24,896 nt of DNA from CAZDCZ01 sp964504155 (GCA_964504155.1 CAZDCZ010000047.1:1-24896), one strand, 5' to 3'; positions 1 through 8,077 are shown, numbered from the stretch's first letter. A program made the numbers and translations. Notes: generated by a model not told the origin, from the sequence alone.

Positions 1-2
1 TT

Positions 3-15
3 GGGCTTTCAGCCC
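3..15. repeat. short GC-rich hairpin at the window edge
   Basis: GGGCT-TTC-AGCCC is a perfect 5-bp stem with a 3-nt loop in otherwise AT-rich sequence. It could be a REP-like unit or part of a terminator for a gene left of the window. The rest of 1-215 shows no coding frame that I can support. Confidence 0.35.
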
Positions 16-215
16 GGATTATAATGATTCTCCACAACTTTTTAAAGTGATCCGTAATAATAGATTTCAGAGAAAATAGAAACAAGATTATTAATGCAAA
101 TTAACAACTTGGAAGACAGGGCGTTATAATCATCTGACTTAATTTTTAGAGCATCGATATGTAAAGAGAATGCTGATAATGAAGATTAATTGCAGAATAT
201 AAATAATAGTAATTT

Positions 216-494
216 TTAAATAGTATTTAATCTTTCAATAAACTCAATATTACGTTTATATAAATCGTTAACAATATTTTTAAAATATTTCTTTTTAGAT
301 AGTTCTTTATTATTTCTAGGATAATTATTAATACGTTTAAGCAAATCAACGCGAAGAGAATTTGAATCGGAAAGAACATCTAAAACATTCTCAATATTTA
401 TTCCCGGGGAATATTCTATAAATGTAAAGCATTCTTTCGAAACTTGTTTACAAAGAAAATTTACGTCTTTCTTTAGATTTCTGCAATTTGCCAT
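216..494 (-). CDS. small conserved-type hypothetical protein (92 aa)
   Basis: Small, probably cytoplasmic protein of 92 residues, not assigned to a named family. The frame stays open upstream to 545, but the start at 494 (MANCRNLKKDV...) is preferred. The extra 17 residues upstream are hydrophobic and AT-driven, and the MANCRNLKKDVN opening looks like small proteins I recall from Bacteroidales (memory, not a search). It is charged and mostly helical in appearance, with two cysteines in the first 25 residues (C4, C15) and another at C22, and no signal peptide or membrane segment. It lies downstream of the LysM gene on the same strand, but an intrinsic terminator separates them, so it probably has its own promoter, which I could not find. 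Function unknown. Confidence 0.6.
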   Translation of the reverse strand: MANCRNLKKDVNFLCKQVSKECFTFIEYSPGINIENVLDVLSDSNSLRVDLLKRINNYPRNNKELSKKKYFKNIVNDLYKRNIEFIERLNTI

Positions 495-561
495 ACTTGA
501 AAAATTTTGTTTAAATAATATGTAAGTTATAAGATAAATATTCAAATATCAACAATAATTG

Positions 562-603
562 AAAAAAAAATAAAATACTCAAAATGCTTTTCGGGTATTT
601 TAT
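562..603 (-). terminator. intrinsic terminator of the LysM gene
   Basis: On the minus strand, a hairpin is formed by ATAAAATAC (570-578) and GTATTTTAT (595-603). The inner TC/GG and AAAA/TTTT pairs extend it, closing on a TGC loop. An eight-U tract (plus-strand A run, 562-569) follows directly. It lies 24 nt after the stop of the LysM gene. The 10-bp palindrome GCATGCATGC (611-620) sits between stop and hairpin. Confidence 0.8.
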
Positions 604-627
604 TATTATTGCATGCATGCAGAAATA

Positions 628-2643
628 TTACTCTTTAACAGAAATATAATATTTATCATTATAGTTAAGTATTGTTCCTGCAATATTTTCAAATCCAGAA
701 TCTTTATACAATTTAACAAATTTATAATTAGTTTGCAGCAAATTAATATTGTAATTATTTATACAACTATTAAATTCTTCGCCATAATTAAACAATGCAT
801 TAAAGAAATAATATCCAACATCGAAACCATGAAAAGCAAATTGACTAGGTTCCGATTTATACTCATCTCGATATTTTAATACAAAATCTTTTACTTTTTC
901 TTTCTTATAATCGATATAAAATGGCGACTGTATAGTTAAATTAAGGTTATAATAATAATCGGGTTCAATATTATTAAACCGTTGCCATTTATTCATTCCA
1001 AAGAGCTTAATATTATATTCGAAGGTAGTAGAAATATAATTTAACTTTGTTACTAAATCGCTAACAAAAGCCTGATTATTGCTTGGTATAATAATAACAT
1101 TATTTTCATCTTTTCTTAATGCATGAATTATTGTATTAATACTATCGGCAAAAACAACTTCTTTAAATTGTATATTATTAATAACAGAATCTGTATTAGA
1201 AATTGAATCATTCCATAATAAAGAATCATTAACACTAAAAGTATTAGGTTTTAAAAAATTAGACAATTTATTTTTTACATATTCGTTTTTTTCATATTGC
1301 AAACTATCGCCGCTATGTATTAGCACAATATTATAGTTTTTGTAATCTTTACAGTATTGAAATAAATTTGATGTTAACAAATTTATTTGAGCTTTATTAG
1401 AAGGAAATACTTGAAAGAAATTAGAATTTTGTTTCAAAACATCAGAATTGCTCATTACCGGAGACACAATATTTATATTATTTTTATGTGCAAAGTCTGC
1501 AACTATCTCAAATTTGTTATTGAATATTGGACCAATAATTAAATCAATATCGGCAAATTTAGGCTGATGTAAAATATTGTTTATATTTATAGAATCGTTT
1601 TTTGTATCATATGCAAACAAATTAATAGACATTCCGTGATTTCGCAGACTATCGGCAGCAATTAGCAATCCTTCGTAAAACTCAATAAAATTTATAGATG
1701 GTTTATATATATAGTATGGACTAAAATATTTCCTTTTATAAATTTTCTTCCCAAAATTGTCGAATTCAGTCGAATCTATACTATATGTTTTACTATTCTC
1801 GTTTAACGAAAACGGTAAAAATACAGCTATATTAAATGTTTTAAAATGAAGATAAGCTTCACAATTTATCTCAGCAGAATCTGGGAAAGAATAATATTCG
1901 TTGTTTAAATATGGCGATTCTGGAATACTGTCATATTCAGATATAAACATATCGCTTTTAAGAGATGGAATAATCTGGCTTGGAATATTAATAACTTGTC
2001 CATATTTTAATCCATCGATCAAAATTGGGTTGGCAGAAATAATATCTTCTTCAGATATTTTATATTCTTTCGACAAAGAATAAAATGTTTCTAAAGAATC
2101 TACTTTATGTTTAATATATGAAGCATAAGTATTAATAGTATCAATATTGGTATATTTTTGATTTTTTTCTTTGCGTATTTTTCTTGATGTTTTTTTAGGA
2201 ATTTTAACTATCTGATTAATATCTAATCCATATTCAACTCCCGGATTTAGAGCAATTATTTCTTCTTGGCTTACATTGTATTTCTTCGAAAGGAAAAATA
2301 ATGTTTGCTTTTTCTTAACTTTATGATTAATATATTTATTTGACTGAAAATATCTTATTTTTTTGTCGATTTGTGGTTTTACAGGAATTTTTAATGCTTG
2401 CCCTATTTGAAGGCCTAGAAAAATTTCGGGGTTTTCTTTAGCAATCTCATTTTTACTAATATTATACATTTTACTTAAACCAAATAATGTATCTCCTTTT
2501 TTAACAATATGAACATAATAAGCTATACCTCCGATTACAACTTTATTATTAGAACGTTTAATAATTTCTTCATTGTTTTGAGCAAATGCAGAAATAAAAA
2601 ACAATAGAAATATACTTAAGCTTACAAATTTTCTTTTAGCCAC
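628..2643 (-). CDS. exported protein with three LysM domains and a periplasmic-binding (type 1) domain
   Basis: Exported 671-residue protein. A signal peptide covers residues 1-21 (hydrophobic SLSIFLLFFISAFA, then QNN). Three LysM modules follow at about 44-87, 106-149 and 178-221; each has the K-x(n)-T/F-x-LS-x-YN/YK-S-EE/NE-I-x-NP-x(n)-G-x-x-I pattern and should bind peptidoglycan. After a linker, residues about 270-671 look like a type 1 periplasmic-binding fold (NIAVFLPFSL, DLIIGPIFNNKFEIVADFAHKN, NIVSPVMSNSD). That resembles the ABC substrate-binding/LpoA-like superfamily. LysM plus this fold is a recurring Bacteroidota architecture. The likely role is a wall-anchored periplasmic protein, perhaps helping cell-wall synthesis or ligand sensing; that role is inference. 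No lipobox cysteine is seen. A TAnnTTTG box lies at 2691-2698 and a terminator follows. Confidence 0.85.
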   Translation of the reverse strand: MAKRKFVSLSIFLLFFISAFAQNNEEIIKRSNNKVVIGGIAYYVHIVKKGDTLFGLSKMYNISKNEIAKENPEIFLGLQIGQALKIPVKPQIDKKIRYFQSNKYINHKVKKKQTLFFLSKKYNVSQEEIIALNPGVEYGLDINQIVKIPKKTSRKIRKEKNQKYTNIDTINTYASYIKHKVDSLETFYSLSKEYKISEEDIISANPILIDGLKYGQVINIPSQIIPSLKSDMFISEYDSIPESPYLNNEYYSFPDSAEINCEAYLHFKTFNIAVFLPFSLNENSKTYSIDSTEFDNFGKKIYKRKYFSPYYIYKPSINFIEFYEGLLIAADSLRNHGMSINLFAYDTKNDSININNILHQPKFADIDLIIGPIFNNKFEIVADFAHKNNINIVSPVMSNSDVLKQNSNFFQVFPSNKAQINLLTSNLFQYCKDYKNYNIVLIHSGDSLQYEKNEYVKNKLSNFLKPNTFSVNDSLLWNDSISNTDSVINNIQFKEVVFADSINTIIHALRKDENNVIIIPSNNQAFVSDLVTKLNYISTTFEYNIKLFGMNKWQRFNNIEPDYYYNLNLTIQSPFYIDYKKEKVKDFVLKYRDEYKSEPSQFAFHGFDVGYYFFNALFNYGEEFNSCINNYNINLLQTNYKFVKLYKDSGFENIAGTILNYNDKYYISVKE

Positions 2644-2690
2644 TATTCGTAGTTATTTATTTATCAATATTTTATACTTAACAATCGAAA

Positions 2691-2698
2691 CAAAAATA
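2691..2698 (-). promoter_or_regulatory. candidate -7 box for the LysM gene
   Basis: On the minus strand this reads TATTTTTG, an exact match to the Bacteroidota -7 consensus TAnnTTTG, about 48 nt upstream of the start codon. No clear -33 TTTG was found, so the assignment rests on one box and its position. Confidence 0.5.
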
Positions 2699-2862
2699 CA
2701 AAAGATAAAACTAATATAAAATAAAAATATTATTCGGAAATTTATTTATTTATAAAAATAAAACCTATATAACTAATATAAAACAACTTAAGAATAATAT
2801 ATTAGCGAGTTAAAAATGTGAGTATCGACTTACAGAAATGGAATTTGTATTTTATTTTCTTT

Positions 2863-3024
2863 CTAATTCTACTTTAACGCATTATGCTTTAACACAAAAT
2901 CAACCTGTTTTTACCCTTGCTCACTAGAGGGAACAGATTGATTTTTTAGCTTTCTCCCTTTAGGGTTATGGGCAAAAAAAATTAAAAAATCTTAATTCTG
3001 TTTAATCTGTCAAAGTAGAACTAA
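2863..3024. mobile_element. MITE-like element with terminal inverted repeats and CTAA flanks
   Basis: This lies in the 527-bp gap between the LysM gene and cdaA (2644-3170), which has no supported gene. TTCTACTTTAAC (2867-2878) and GTCAAAGTAGAA (3009-3020) are inverted repeats matching at 11 of 12 positions. CTAA lies directly outside each end (2863-2866 and 3021-3024), as expected of a target duplication. Inside, AAAATCAACCTGTT (2896-2909) and AACAGATTGATTTT (2932-2945) pair with one mismatch around a CCCT/AGGG inner stem, followed by six Ts. A second small hairpin, CCCT-TT-AGGG, lies at 2956-2965. The element has no transposase, so any mobility would be supplied in trans. The inner hairpin with its T run could also act as a terminator. 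Classification is inference from structure. Confidence 0.45.
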
Positions 3025-3170
3025 ATACTCTTTTAATAATCATCAAAAAGAATTTTGCAAAAAAAATAATTACTAAAATCAAAAATATATTATAAACAGT
3101 AATTGTTATCTTATCATGAAGCAATTAATGAGAACTCTTATATTTCGTTTAAGCTCATAATTCTATCTAA

Positions 3171-3965
3171 TTAATTCTTTTCTTCGGGAAAGGTGAGATC
3201 TAATAATTGTTGTAATCTATTGGGCCCAATATTATTTTCTAAGCTACCATTATTAACAAATGAAATTGCTCCTGTTTCTTCAGATACAACAACTACTACA
3301 GCATCTGTTTTTTCTGTAATCCCTAATGCAGCTCTATGTCGCATTCCGTATTTCGCCGAAATATCTAATCTCTCTGTTGATGGTAAAATACATCGTGCCG
3401 CATAAATTTTATCTTCATGAATAATAACAGCTCCATCGTGCAAAGGAGTGTTCTTAAAAAAAATACTTTCGAGTAAACGGCTCGATGTATCGGCATTTAT
3501 AATATCTCCTGTTTGTGCATATTCATTTAATGCCGATTTGCGCGATATAACTATTAAGGCTCCTGTTTTAAAAGCCGACATATTTATACATGCATTTACA
3601 ATAGAATTTATTTTTATTCTATGAATTTGTTTTGTTTTAAAAAAAAACAAATTATCTAACGAAAATTTATTATTTGCAATATATCTTGTTCCTAATATTA
3701 ATAAGAACCTACGTATTTCTTGTTGAAATACAATAATTAATGCAATAACTCCTACACCAATTATTTGGCCTAATATTCCACTGAGCAATTGCATGTTTAG
3801 TGCTTTTACAATATGCCACAACATATATAACGAGAATATTGCAATAAAAATATTAATTGCTGCTGTACCTCTTATAAAATTATAAAAACTATATAATAAA
3901 AACGCAACTAATAATATATCAAGAACATCAAGAAATCGTACAGAAATAAATAAGGTAGTAAACAT
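3171..3965 (-). CDS. cdaA: diadenylate cyclase, CdaA/DacA type
   Basis: Membrane diadenylate cyclase that condenses two ATP into the second messenger c-di-AMP, which in many bacteria controls potassium and osmolyte transport and wall homeostasis. The 264 residues fit the family. Three N-terminal membrane helices lie at about 13-31, 36-53 and 60-80. A DisA_N (DAC) catalytic domain fills about 85-250, with the DGA motif at 177-179 (PLHDGAVII) and the RHR motif at 209-211 (GMRHRAALG). Both signature motifs are intact, so activity is expected. It lies 134 nt downstream of folP on the same strand, a pairing I know from Bacteroidota. A possible -7 box (TACATTTG on the minus strand, 4077-4084) suggests it may also be transcribed separately. 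No regulatory partner such as CdaR is in the window. Confidence 0.95.
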   Translation of the reverse strand: MFTTLFISVRFLDVLDILLVAFLLYSFYNFIRGTAAINIFIAIFSLYMLWHIVKALNMQLLSGILGQIIGVGVIALIIVFQQEIRRFLLILGTRYIANNKFSLDNLFFFKTKQIHRIKINSIVNACINMSAFKTGALIVISRKSALNEYAQTGDIINADTSSRLLESIFFKNTPLHDGAVIIHEDKIYAARCILPSTERLDISAKYGMRHRAALGITEKTDAVVVVVSEETGAISFVNNGSLENNIGPNRLQQLLDLTFPEEKN

Positions 3966-4076
3966 TTTTTAAAATATATTTATAATACATAAATTTTTTA
4001 CTTCTCTCAATTAACCAACAAAACAAATAAATTAATGTTAATATAAACGAAGTAACAATAACTAAAGGTATAACAA

Positions 4077-4084
4077 CAAATGTA
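4077..4084 (-). promoter_or_regulatory. weak candidate -7 box upstream of cdaA
   Basis: Reads TACATTTG on the minus strand and fits TAnnTTTG. It lies just after the folP stop and 112 nt before the cdaA start, so it would give a leader of roughly 100 nt. No -33 element is seen. Chance occurrence is quite possible in this AT-rich spacer. Confidence 0.25.
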
Positions 4085-4099
4085 ATAAAATTAATTATA

Positions 4100-4975
4100 T
4101 CAATTTACTGTCTCTATATTTTTATACATATCAATTAATTTTATTGTTTCCATTGCTGCTTTCACATCATGCACTCTAAGTATATTTGCCCCATTCAGCA
4201 AAGCTAATGTATGTAATACTGTAGTACCGTTTAAAGCATCTTCGGGAGAAATATTAAGCAATCGAAATATCATAGATTTTCGCGAAACTCCAACTAAAAT
4301 AGGAAGATTAATAATATTAAAATCGCTAAGCTTATGCATAATTTCATAATTATGCTCTAATGTTTTACCAAAGCCAAAACCGGGATCTAGAATTACATCA
4401 TTTACTCCTAATAATTTTAATTTCTCGATTTTTTCTGCAAAATATGAAATAATATCTTGAATAAGATTTTCGTATTTTGGATTTCTTTGCATATTTTTAG
4501 GTGTTCCTTTCATATGCATCATAATATACGGAACATTTAATTCGGCAATAGTATCAAACATTTTATTATCCATCTCTCCGGCCGAAATATCGTTTATTAT
4601 ATTTACATTAAAATTATTAACTAGCTTTTTAGCTATATTCGACCTAAATGTATCAACAGAAATAATAATATCGGGATATTTATTTCGTATTATATTTAAT
4701 GCAAAAATCAAACGTTCTAATTCAATTTTCTCGCTAACATCAATAGCACCGGGACGCGATGAATATGCTCCAATATCAATAATATCTGCCCCCTCATTCA
4801 AATGCTTATCGACACTAGTTATTATTTGCTCTGTGTTATTATGCATTCCTCCATCGTAAAAAGAATCTGGAGTAATATTTAATATCCCCATTATTTTAGG
4901 TTTTAACAAATCAATAAGTTGACCATTACAATTTATTGTATTTTTCTTCGAAAAAACCGTATCTTTAGGCTCCAT
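4100..4975 (-). CDS. folP: dihydropteroate synthase
   Basis: Folate biosynthesis enzyme that joins 7,8-dihydropterin pyrophosphate and p-aminobenzoate to give dihydropteroate; it is the sulfonamide target. The 291-residue TIM-barrel protein has the expected motifs in order: NITPDSFYDGG (33-43), the Asp region DIGAYSSRPGA (67-77, where many homologues have G-x-S-T-RPGA), ISVDTFR (105-111), NDIS (128-131), MHMKGTPKNMQ (153-163), DPGFGFGKT (197-205), GVSRKS (229-234) and the terminal RVHDV (267-271). The first 25 residues are a modest N-terminal extension. It is transcribed divergently from tmk, with cdaA downstream. A -7 box (4999-5006) inside a dyad suggests that its promoter may be regulated. 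Confidence 0.96.
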   Translation of the reverse strand: MEPKDTVFSKKNTINCNGQLIDLLKPKIMGILNITPDSFYDGGMHNNTEQIITSVDKHLNEGADIIDIGAYSSRPGAIDVSEKIELERLIFALNIIRNKYPDIIISVDTFRSNIAKKLVNNFNVNIINDISAGEMDNKMFDTIAELNVPYIMMHMKGTPKNMQRNPKYENLIQDIISYFAEKIEKLKLLGVNDVILDPGFGFGKTLEHNYEIMHKLSDFNIINLPILVGVSRKSMIFRLLNISPEDALNGTTVLHTLALLNGANILRVHDVKAAMETIKLIDMYKNIETVN

Positions 4976-4976
4976 T

Positions 4977-5041
4977 TTTACTTAATTTGTTTACTTTACA
5001 AAAGTAAAAAGATTATAAAAATTTACTTCATTTTAAGTAAA
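4977..5041. promoter_or_regulatory. repeated TTTACTT/AAGTAAA dyads between folP and tmk
   Basis: The 110-bp divergent spacer holds TTTACTT at 4977-4983, 4990-4996 and 5022-5028, and its complement AAGTAAA at 5002-5008 and 5035-5041. They form two perfect inverted pairs with 5-nt and 6-nt spacers. The first pair overlaps the candidate folP -7 box. The arrangement resembles paired operators for a dimeric regulator. AT-richness makes chance repeats easier, so the regulatory reading is inference. Confidence 0.4.
4999..5006 (-). promoter_or_regulatory. candidate -7 box for folP
   Basis: Minus strand reads TACTTTTG, fitting TAnnTTTG, 23 nt upstream of the folP start codon. The leader would be short. 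It is embedded in the first TTTACTT/AAGTAAA dyad. No -33 TTTG was found at the usual distance. Confidence 0.45.
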
Positions 5042-5085
5042 AAAATATTGCAATAGTTATAGAATAAATTTAAAAAAAAAACTAC

Positions 5086-5772
5086 ATGAATTTTGTTGTT
5101 ATTGAAGGCTTAGATGGTTCGGGAAAATCGACCCAATTAAAAATGCTAAAGAGTTATTGCGAAGAAAAAAATATTGATTATAAATATCTCCATTTTCCAA
5201 GAACAGATTCTGAAATTTATGGTGAACTAATTTCCAAATTCCTTCGTGGAGAATTTGCTGATATCAACACTGTAAACCCTTATCTTATTGCATTAATATA
5301 TGCAGGCGACAGAGAAAATGCAAAAAGAATAATAAAAGGATGGATTAATAATAATTATCTGGTTATTGTTGATAGATATGTATATTCAAATATTGCATTT
5401 CAATGTGCCAAATTAAATACCGATAAGGAAATATTGGAACTAAGCAATTGGATAAAACATTTGGAATACGAATATCATAAGATTCCAAAACCCGATTTAA
5501 GTATTTTTCTTAATGTACCATTTGATTTTACAAAAAGAAATCTCGAAAACCAAAGAGAAGGAGATGATCGCGAGTATTTAAAAGGGAAAGAAGATATTCA
5601 TGAGAAAGATTTAGATTTTCAGAAAAAAGTACAGGATATATATCTAATGGAAGCAAAAAACGAAAAACATTTACAAATTATCGATTGCTTCGATGAGAAT
5701 AAAGAGATTCTAGAACCTGATGAAATTTTCAAAAAAATTATTACCACTTTTAAGGACAATAATATTTTTTAA
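5086..5772 (+). CDS. tmk: thymidylate kinase
   Basis: Phosphorylates dTMP to dTDP with ATP, an essential step to dTTP. The 228-residue P-loop kinase has the Walker A region GLDGSGKST (8-16), the DRY motif at 96-98 within VDRYVYSNIAFQ, and a LID segment with basic residues around 157-168 (REGDDREYLKGK). The FPRTDSEIYGELISKFLRGEF stretch near 37-57 is the usual thymidylate-kinase substrate region. Length is near the family norm. It is the first gene of a probable plus-strand operon: the MauE/DoxX gene starts 30 nt after it. It is divergent from folP, so the dyads at 4977-5041 could act on both genes. I found no clear -7 box for it. Confidence 0.93.
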   Translation: MNFVVIEGLDGSGKSTQLKMLKSYCEEKNIDYKYLHFPRTDSEIYGELISKFLRGEFADINTVNPYLIALIYAGDRENAKRIIKGWINNNYLVIVDRYVYSNIAFQCAKLNTDKEILELSNWIKHLEYEYHKIPKPDLSIFLNVPFDFTKRNLENQREGDDREYLKGKEDIHEKDLDFQKKVQDIYLMEAKNEKHLQIIDCFDENKEILEPDEIFKKIITTFKDNNIF

Positions 5773-5802
5773 CATTAAAGAACAACAAAAATTATAATAT
5801 CA

Positions 5803-6972
5803 ATGAAATCACTAAACACAATAAGCAGAATAGTAATAGGTCTTGTATTTGTTTTTTCAGGATTTGTTAAAGGTATAGACCCATTAGGAACAACATATAA
5901 ATTTATTGATTATTTTGAAGCTTTTGGTTTCGATTTTTTAAGTCCTATAGCTCTTCCATTAGCAATTTTATTAAACGCATCGGAATTTTTAATTGGAATT
6001 AGCCTTTTATTTAACTCCAAAATAAAATATGGTGCCTGGGCTGTTTTGCTTTTCATGTCGTTTTTTACAATTTTAACATTTTTCTTAGCTATTTATAACC
6101 CTGTTTCAGATTGCGGCTGTTTTGGCGATGCTATAGTATTAACAAATTGGCATACTTTTTTTAAAAACATTATTATACTATTCTTTACTCTCATTGTGTT
6201 TATCAATAGAAATAAATATAACACTACAACAACACAACACTTACAATGGGGAATATTATCAGTCGGTTTTGTTTTAATTATTACCATTTCTATATATTCT
6301 TATAATCATTTACCAATTATCGATTTTCGTCCATATAAAATTGGAGTTAATATTCCGGAAGAAATGATTATTCCCGATAATGCCCCACAAGCAGAGTATA
6401 AAACAGTACTCGAATATAAAAAAAATGAAAGAATTAAGAAATTTTCATTAAATAATTTGCCCGATTCTTCATGGAAATGGGTATCGTCGGAAAATATTCT
6501 TATTAAAGAAGGTTATATTCCTCCTATTCACGATTTTACTATTAGCACTCAAGACGATAACGATATTACCGACATTGTTCTTAGCGAAAACAAGTTTACT
6601 TTTATATTAGTTGCATATAATTTAAATAAAAGCAATATCAAAAATATTGAGAAAATAAACTCTTTATCGGAGTACTGTAATGAAACAACAAATTGTAATT
6701 TTATATGTTTAACTTCTTCATTAGATAACGAAATTAACGAATTCAAAAATTCTTATAATTCTTCGTTCAGCTTTTACAATACCGATGAAATAACTTTAAA
6801 AACAATTATTAGATCAAATCCCGGAATAATGCTTATAAAAAATGGTACAATTCTAGGCAAATGGCATAATAACGACATTCCGGATATTCAATTATTAGAA
6901 AAAGATTTTATTACAAATCAAAAATTTAATTCGAATAAAAAAAGTAATTTAAAGAAACAACTAAATGCATAA
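5803..6972 (+). CDS. MauE/DoxX-family membrane protein with thioredoxin-like C-terminal domain (BT_3928-like)
   Basis: Inner-membrane protein of 389 residues. The N-terminal part is a MauE/DoxX four-helix unit (hydrophobic stretches about 8-24, 50-70, 77-97 and 117-135) with a fifth segment at 147-167. The DCGCFGD motif at 103-109 is the cysteine pair typical of MauE and VKOR-like quinone-linked redox proteins. Residues about 250-375 look thioredoxin-like (FTFILVAYNLN, then NPGIMLIKNGTILGKWHNNDIP). The usual CxxC after the first strand is absent; the only cysteines nearby are in CNETTNC and FIC. I recall this architecture as a conserved Bacteroidota family found beside tpiA. A role in periplasmic thiol or quinone redox is inference. 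It lies between tmk and a permease that starts 10 nt later. Confidence 0.8.
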   Translation: MKSLNTISRIVIGLVFVFSGFVKGIDPLGTTYKFIDYFEAFGFDFLSPIALPLAILLNASEFLIGISLLFNSKIKYGAWAVLLFMSFFTILTFFLAIYNPVSDCGCFGDAIVLTNWHTFFKNIIILFFTLIVFINRNKYNTTTTQHLQWGILSVGFVLIITISIYSYNHLPIIDFRPYKIGVNIPEEMIIPDNAPQAEYKTVLEYKKNERIKKFSLNNLPDSSWKWVSSENILIKEGYIPPIHDFTISTQDDNDITDIVLSENKFTFILVAYNLNKSNIKNIEKINSLSEYCNETTNCNFICLTSSLDNEINEFKNSYNSSFSFYNTDEITLKTIIRSNPGIMLIKNGTILGKWHNNDIPDIQLLEKDFITNQKFNSNKKSNLKKQLNA

Positions 6973-6982
6973 TTAAACTTTT

Positions 6983-8059
6983 ATGCTAAAATCGATACTA
7001 AAGAAAATACTATATACAATTCTTATTCTTTGGGGAGTAATAAGCTTAATATTTTTACTGTTTAATATTATCCCCGGCGATTCTGCTCGAATGATGCTAG
7101 GACAAAGAAGCGATATTAATTCTATAAAAGCAATAAAAAAAGATTTAGGATTAGATAAGCCTAAAATAATACAATACATAAAATATCTCAACGATTTATC
7201 GCCCTTATCTATTCACGAAAATAGCAATAGTGATTCTTATTTTTATTTCGATAAAGAAAAATACTCACCATATATTAAGTTGTCAACAATTAGTTCGAAG
7301 ATAATTATTCTTAAGAAACCATACTTAAGACGCTCGTATCAGAGTAAAAAAGAAGTATCAGAAATTATATCAGAAACTTTACCCAACACATTTATTCTTG
7401 CTCTTACATCAATATTATTTGCATCGATTTTGGGTATTATATTAGGAATAATAGCAGCCATAAAAAAAGACAGTATTTTCGACAAAGCTTCTTTGTTTTT
7501 TTCAGCAATAGGAATGTCAGTGCCTTCATTCTTTGCAGCGATTTTTATAGGTTGGTTTTTTGCTTTTGTTCTTGGCGGTATTACAGGATTAAATTTAACA
7601 GGTAATTTATACGAAATCGACGATTTTGGTAATGGACAATATCTTCAACTTAAAAATTTAATCTTACCTGCTTTTACATTAGGTATACGACCATTGTCTA
7701 TTGTAATACAATTATCGAGAAATTCTATGCTCGAAGTATTATCGCAAAATTACATTCGTACAGCAAAAGCAAAAGGTTTAAGTTCTGGCAGAATAATTTT
7801 TCGTCATGCTTTAAGAAACGCTCTTAATCCGGTAATTACAGCTATCTCGGGTTGGTTTGCTTCATTAATGGCAGGTGTAGTTTTTGTTGAATATGTTTTC
7901 GGCTGGAAAGGTCTAGGGTATATTATTGTTGATGCCCTAAACAAATACGATTTTCCGGTAGTTATAGGTTGTGTATTAACAATATCGGTAATTTTTATAA
8001 TAATTAATACTATAGTAGATATATTATATATGATATTAGATCCGAGAATAAGAATATAA
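6983..8059 (+). CDS. OppB/DppB-type ABC transporter permease
   Basis: Permease subunit of a peptide/nickel-type ABC importer, 358 residues. Helix 1 is near residues 9-29, followed by the family signature IIPGDSARMMLG. Further helices lie at about 135-155, 170-195, 225-245, 285-305 and 325-345. The EAA loop that contacts the ATPase is clear at AKAKGLSSGRIIFRHALRNALNPV, and the terminal DPRIRI is typical of the family. Between helix 1 and the core there is a hydrophilic insert of roughly 50 residues rich in Ser, Tyr and Lys (about 73-125). No OppC, ATPase or binding protein lies beside it, so its partners must be elsewhere. The gene is tightly spaced after the MauE/DoxX gene (10 nt) and before tpiA (44 nt). 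Confidence 0.88.
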   Translation: MLKSILKKILYTILILWGVISLIFLLFNIIPGDSARMMLGQRSDINSIKAIKKDLGLDKPKIIQYIKYLNDLSPLSIHENSNSDSYFYFDKEKYSPYIKLSTISSKIIILKKPYLRRSYQSKKEVSEIISETLPNTFILALTSILFASILGIILGIIAAIKKDSIFDKASLFFSAIGMSVPSFFAAIFIGWFFAFVLGGITGLNLTGNLYEIDDFGNGQYLQLKNLILPAFTLGIRPLSIVIQLSRNSMLEVLSQNYIRTAKAKGLSSGRIIFRHALRNALNPVITAISGWFASLMAGVVFVEYVFGWKGLGYIIVDALNKYDFPVVIGCVLTISVIFIIINTIVDILYMILDPRIRI

Positions 8060-8061
8060 AA

Positions 8062-8077
8062 TAAATTTGTAAATTTG
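8062..8077 (+). promoter_or_regulatory. tandem -7-like boxes upstream of tpiA
   Basis: TAAATTTG occurs twice back to back (8062-8069 and 8070-8077), each fitting TAnnTTTG, in the 44-nt gap before tpiA. The second copy lies 26 nt from the start codon. No -33 TTTG is seen, but the placement would let tpiA be transcribed apart from the upstream operon. Confidence 0.4.

Noticed and set aside
495..545. Upstream extension of the small hypothetical protein
   Set aside because: The 17 extra residues are AT-driven and hydrophobic. The start at 494 gives a more typical N-terminus.
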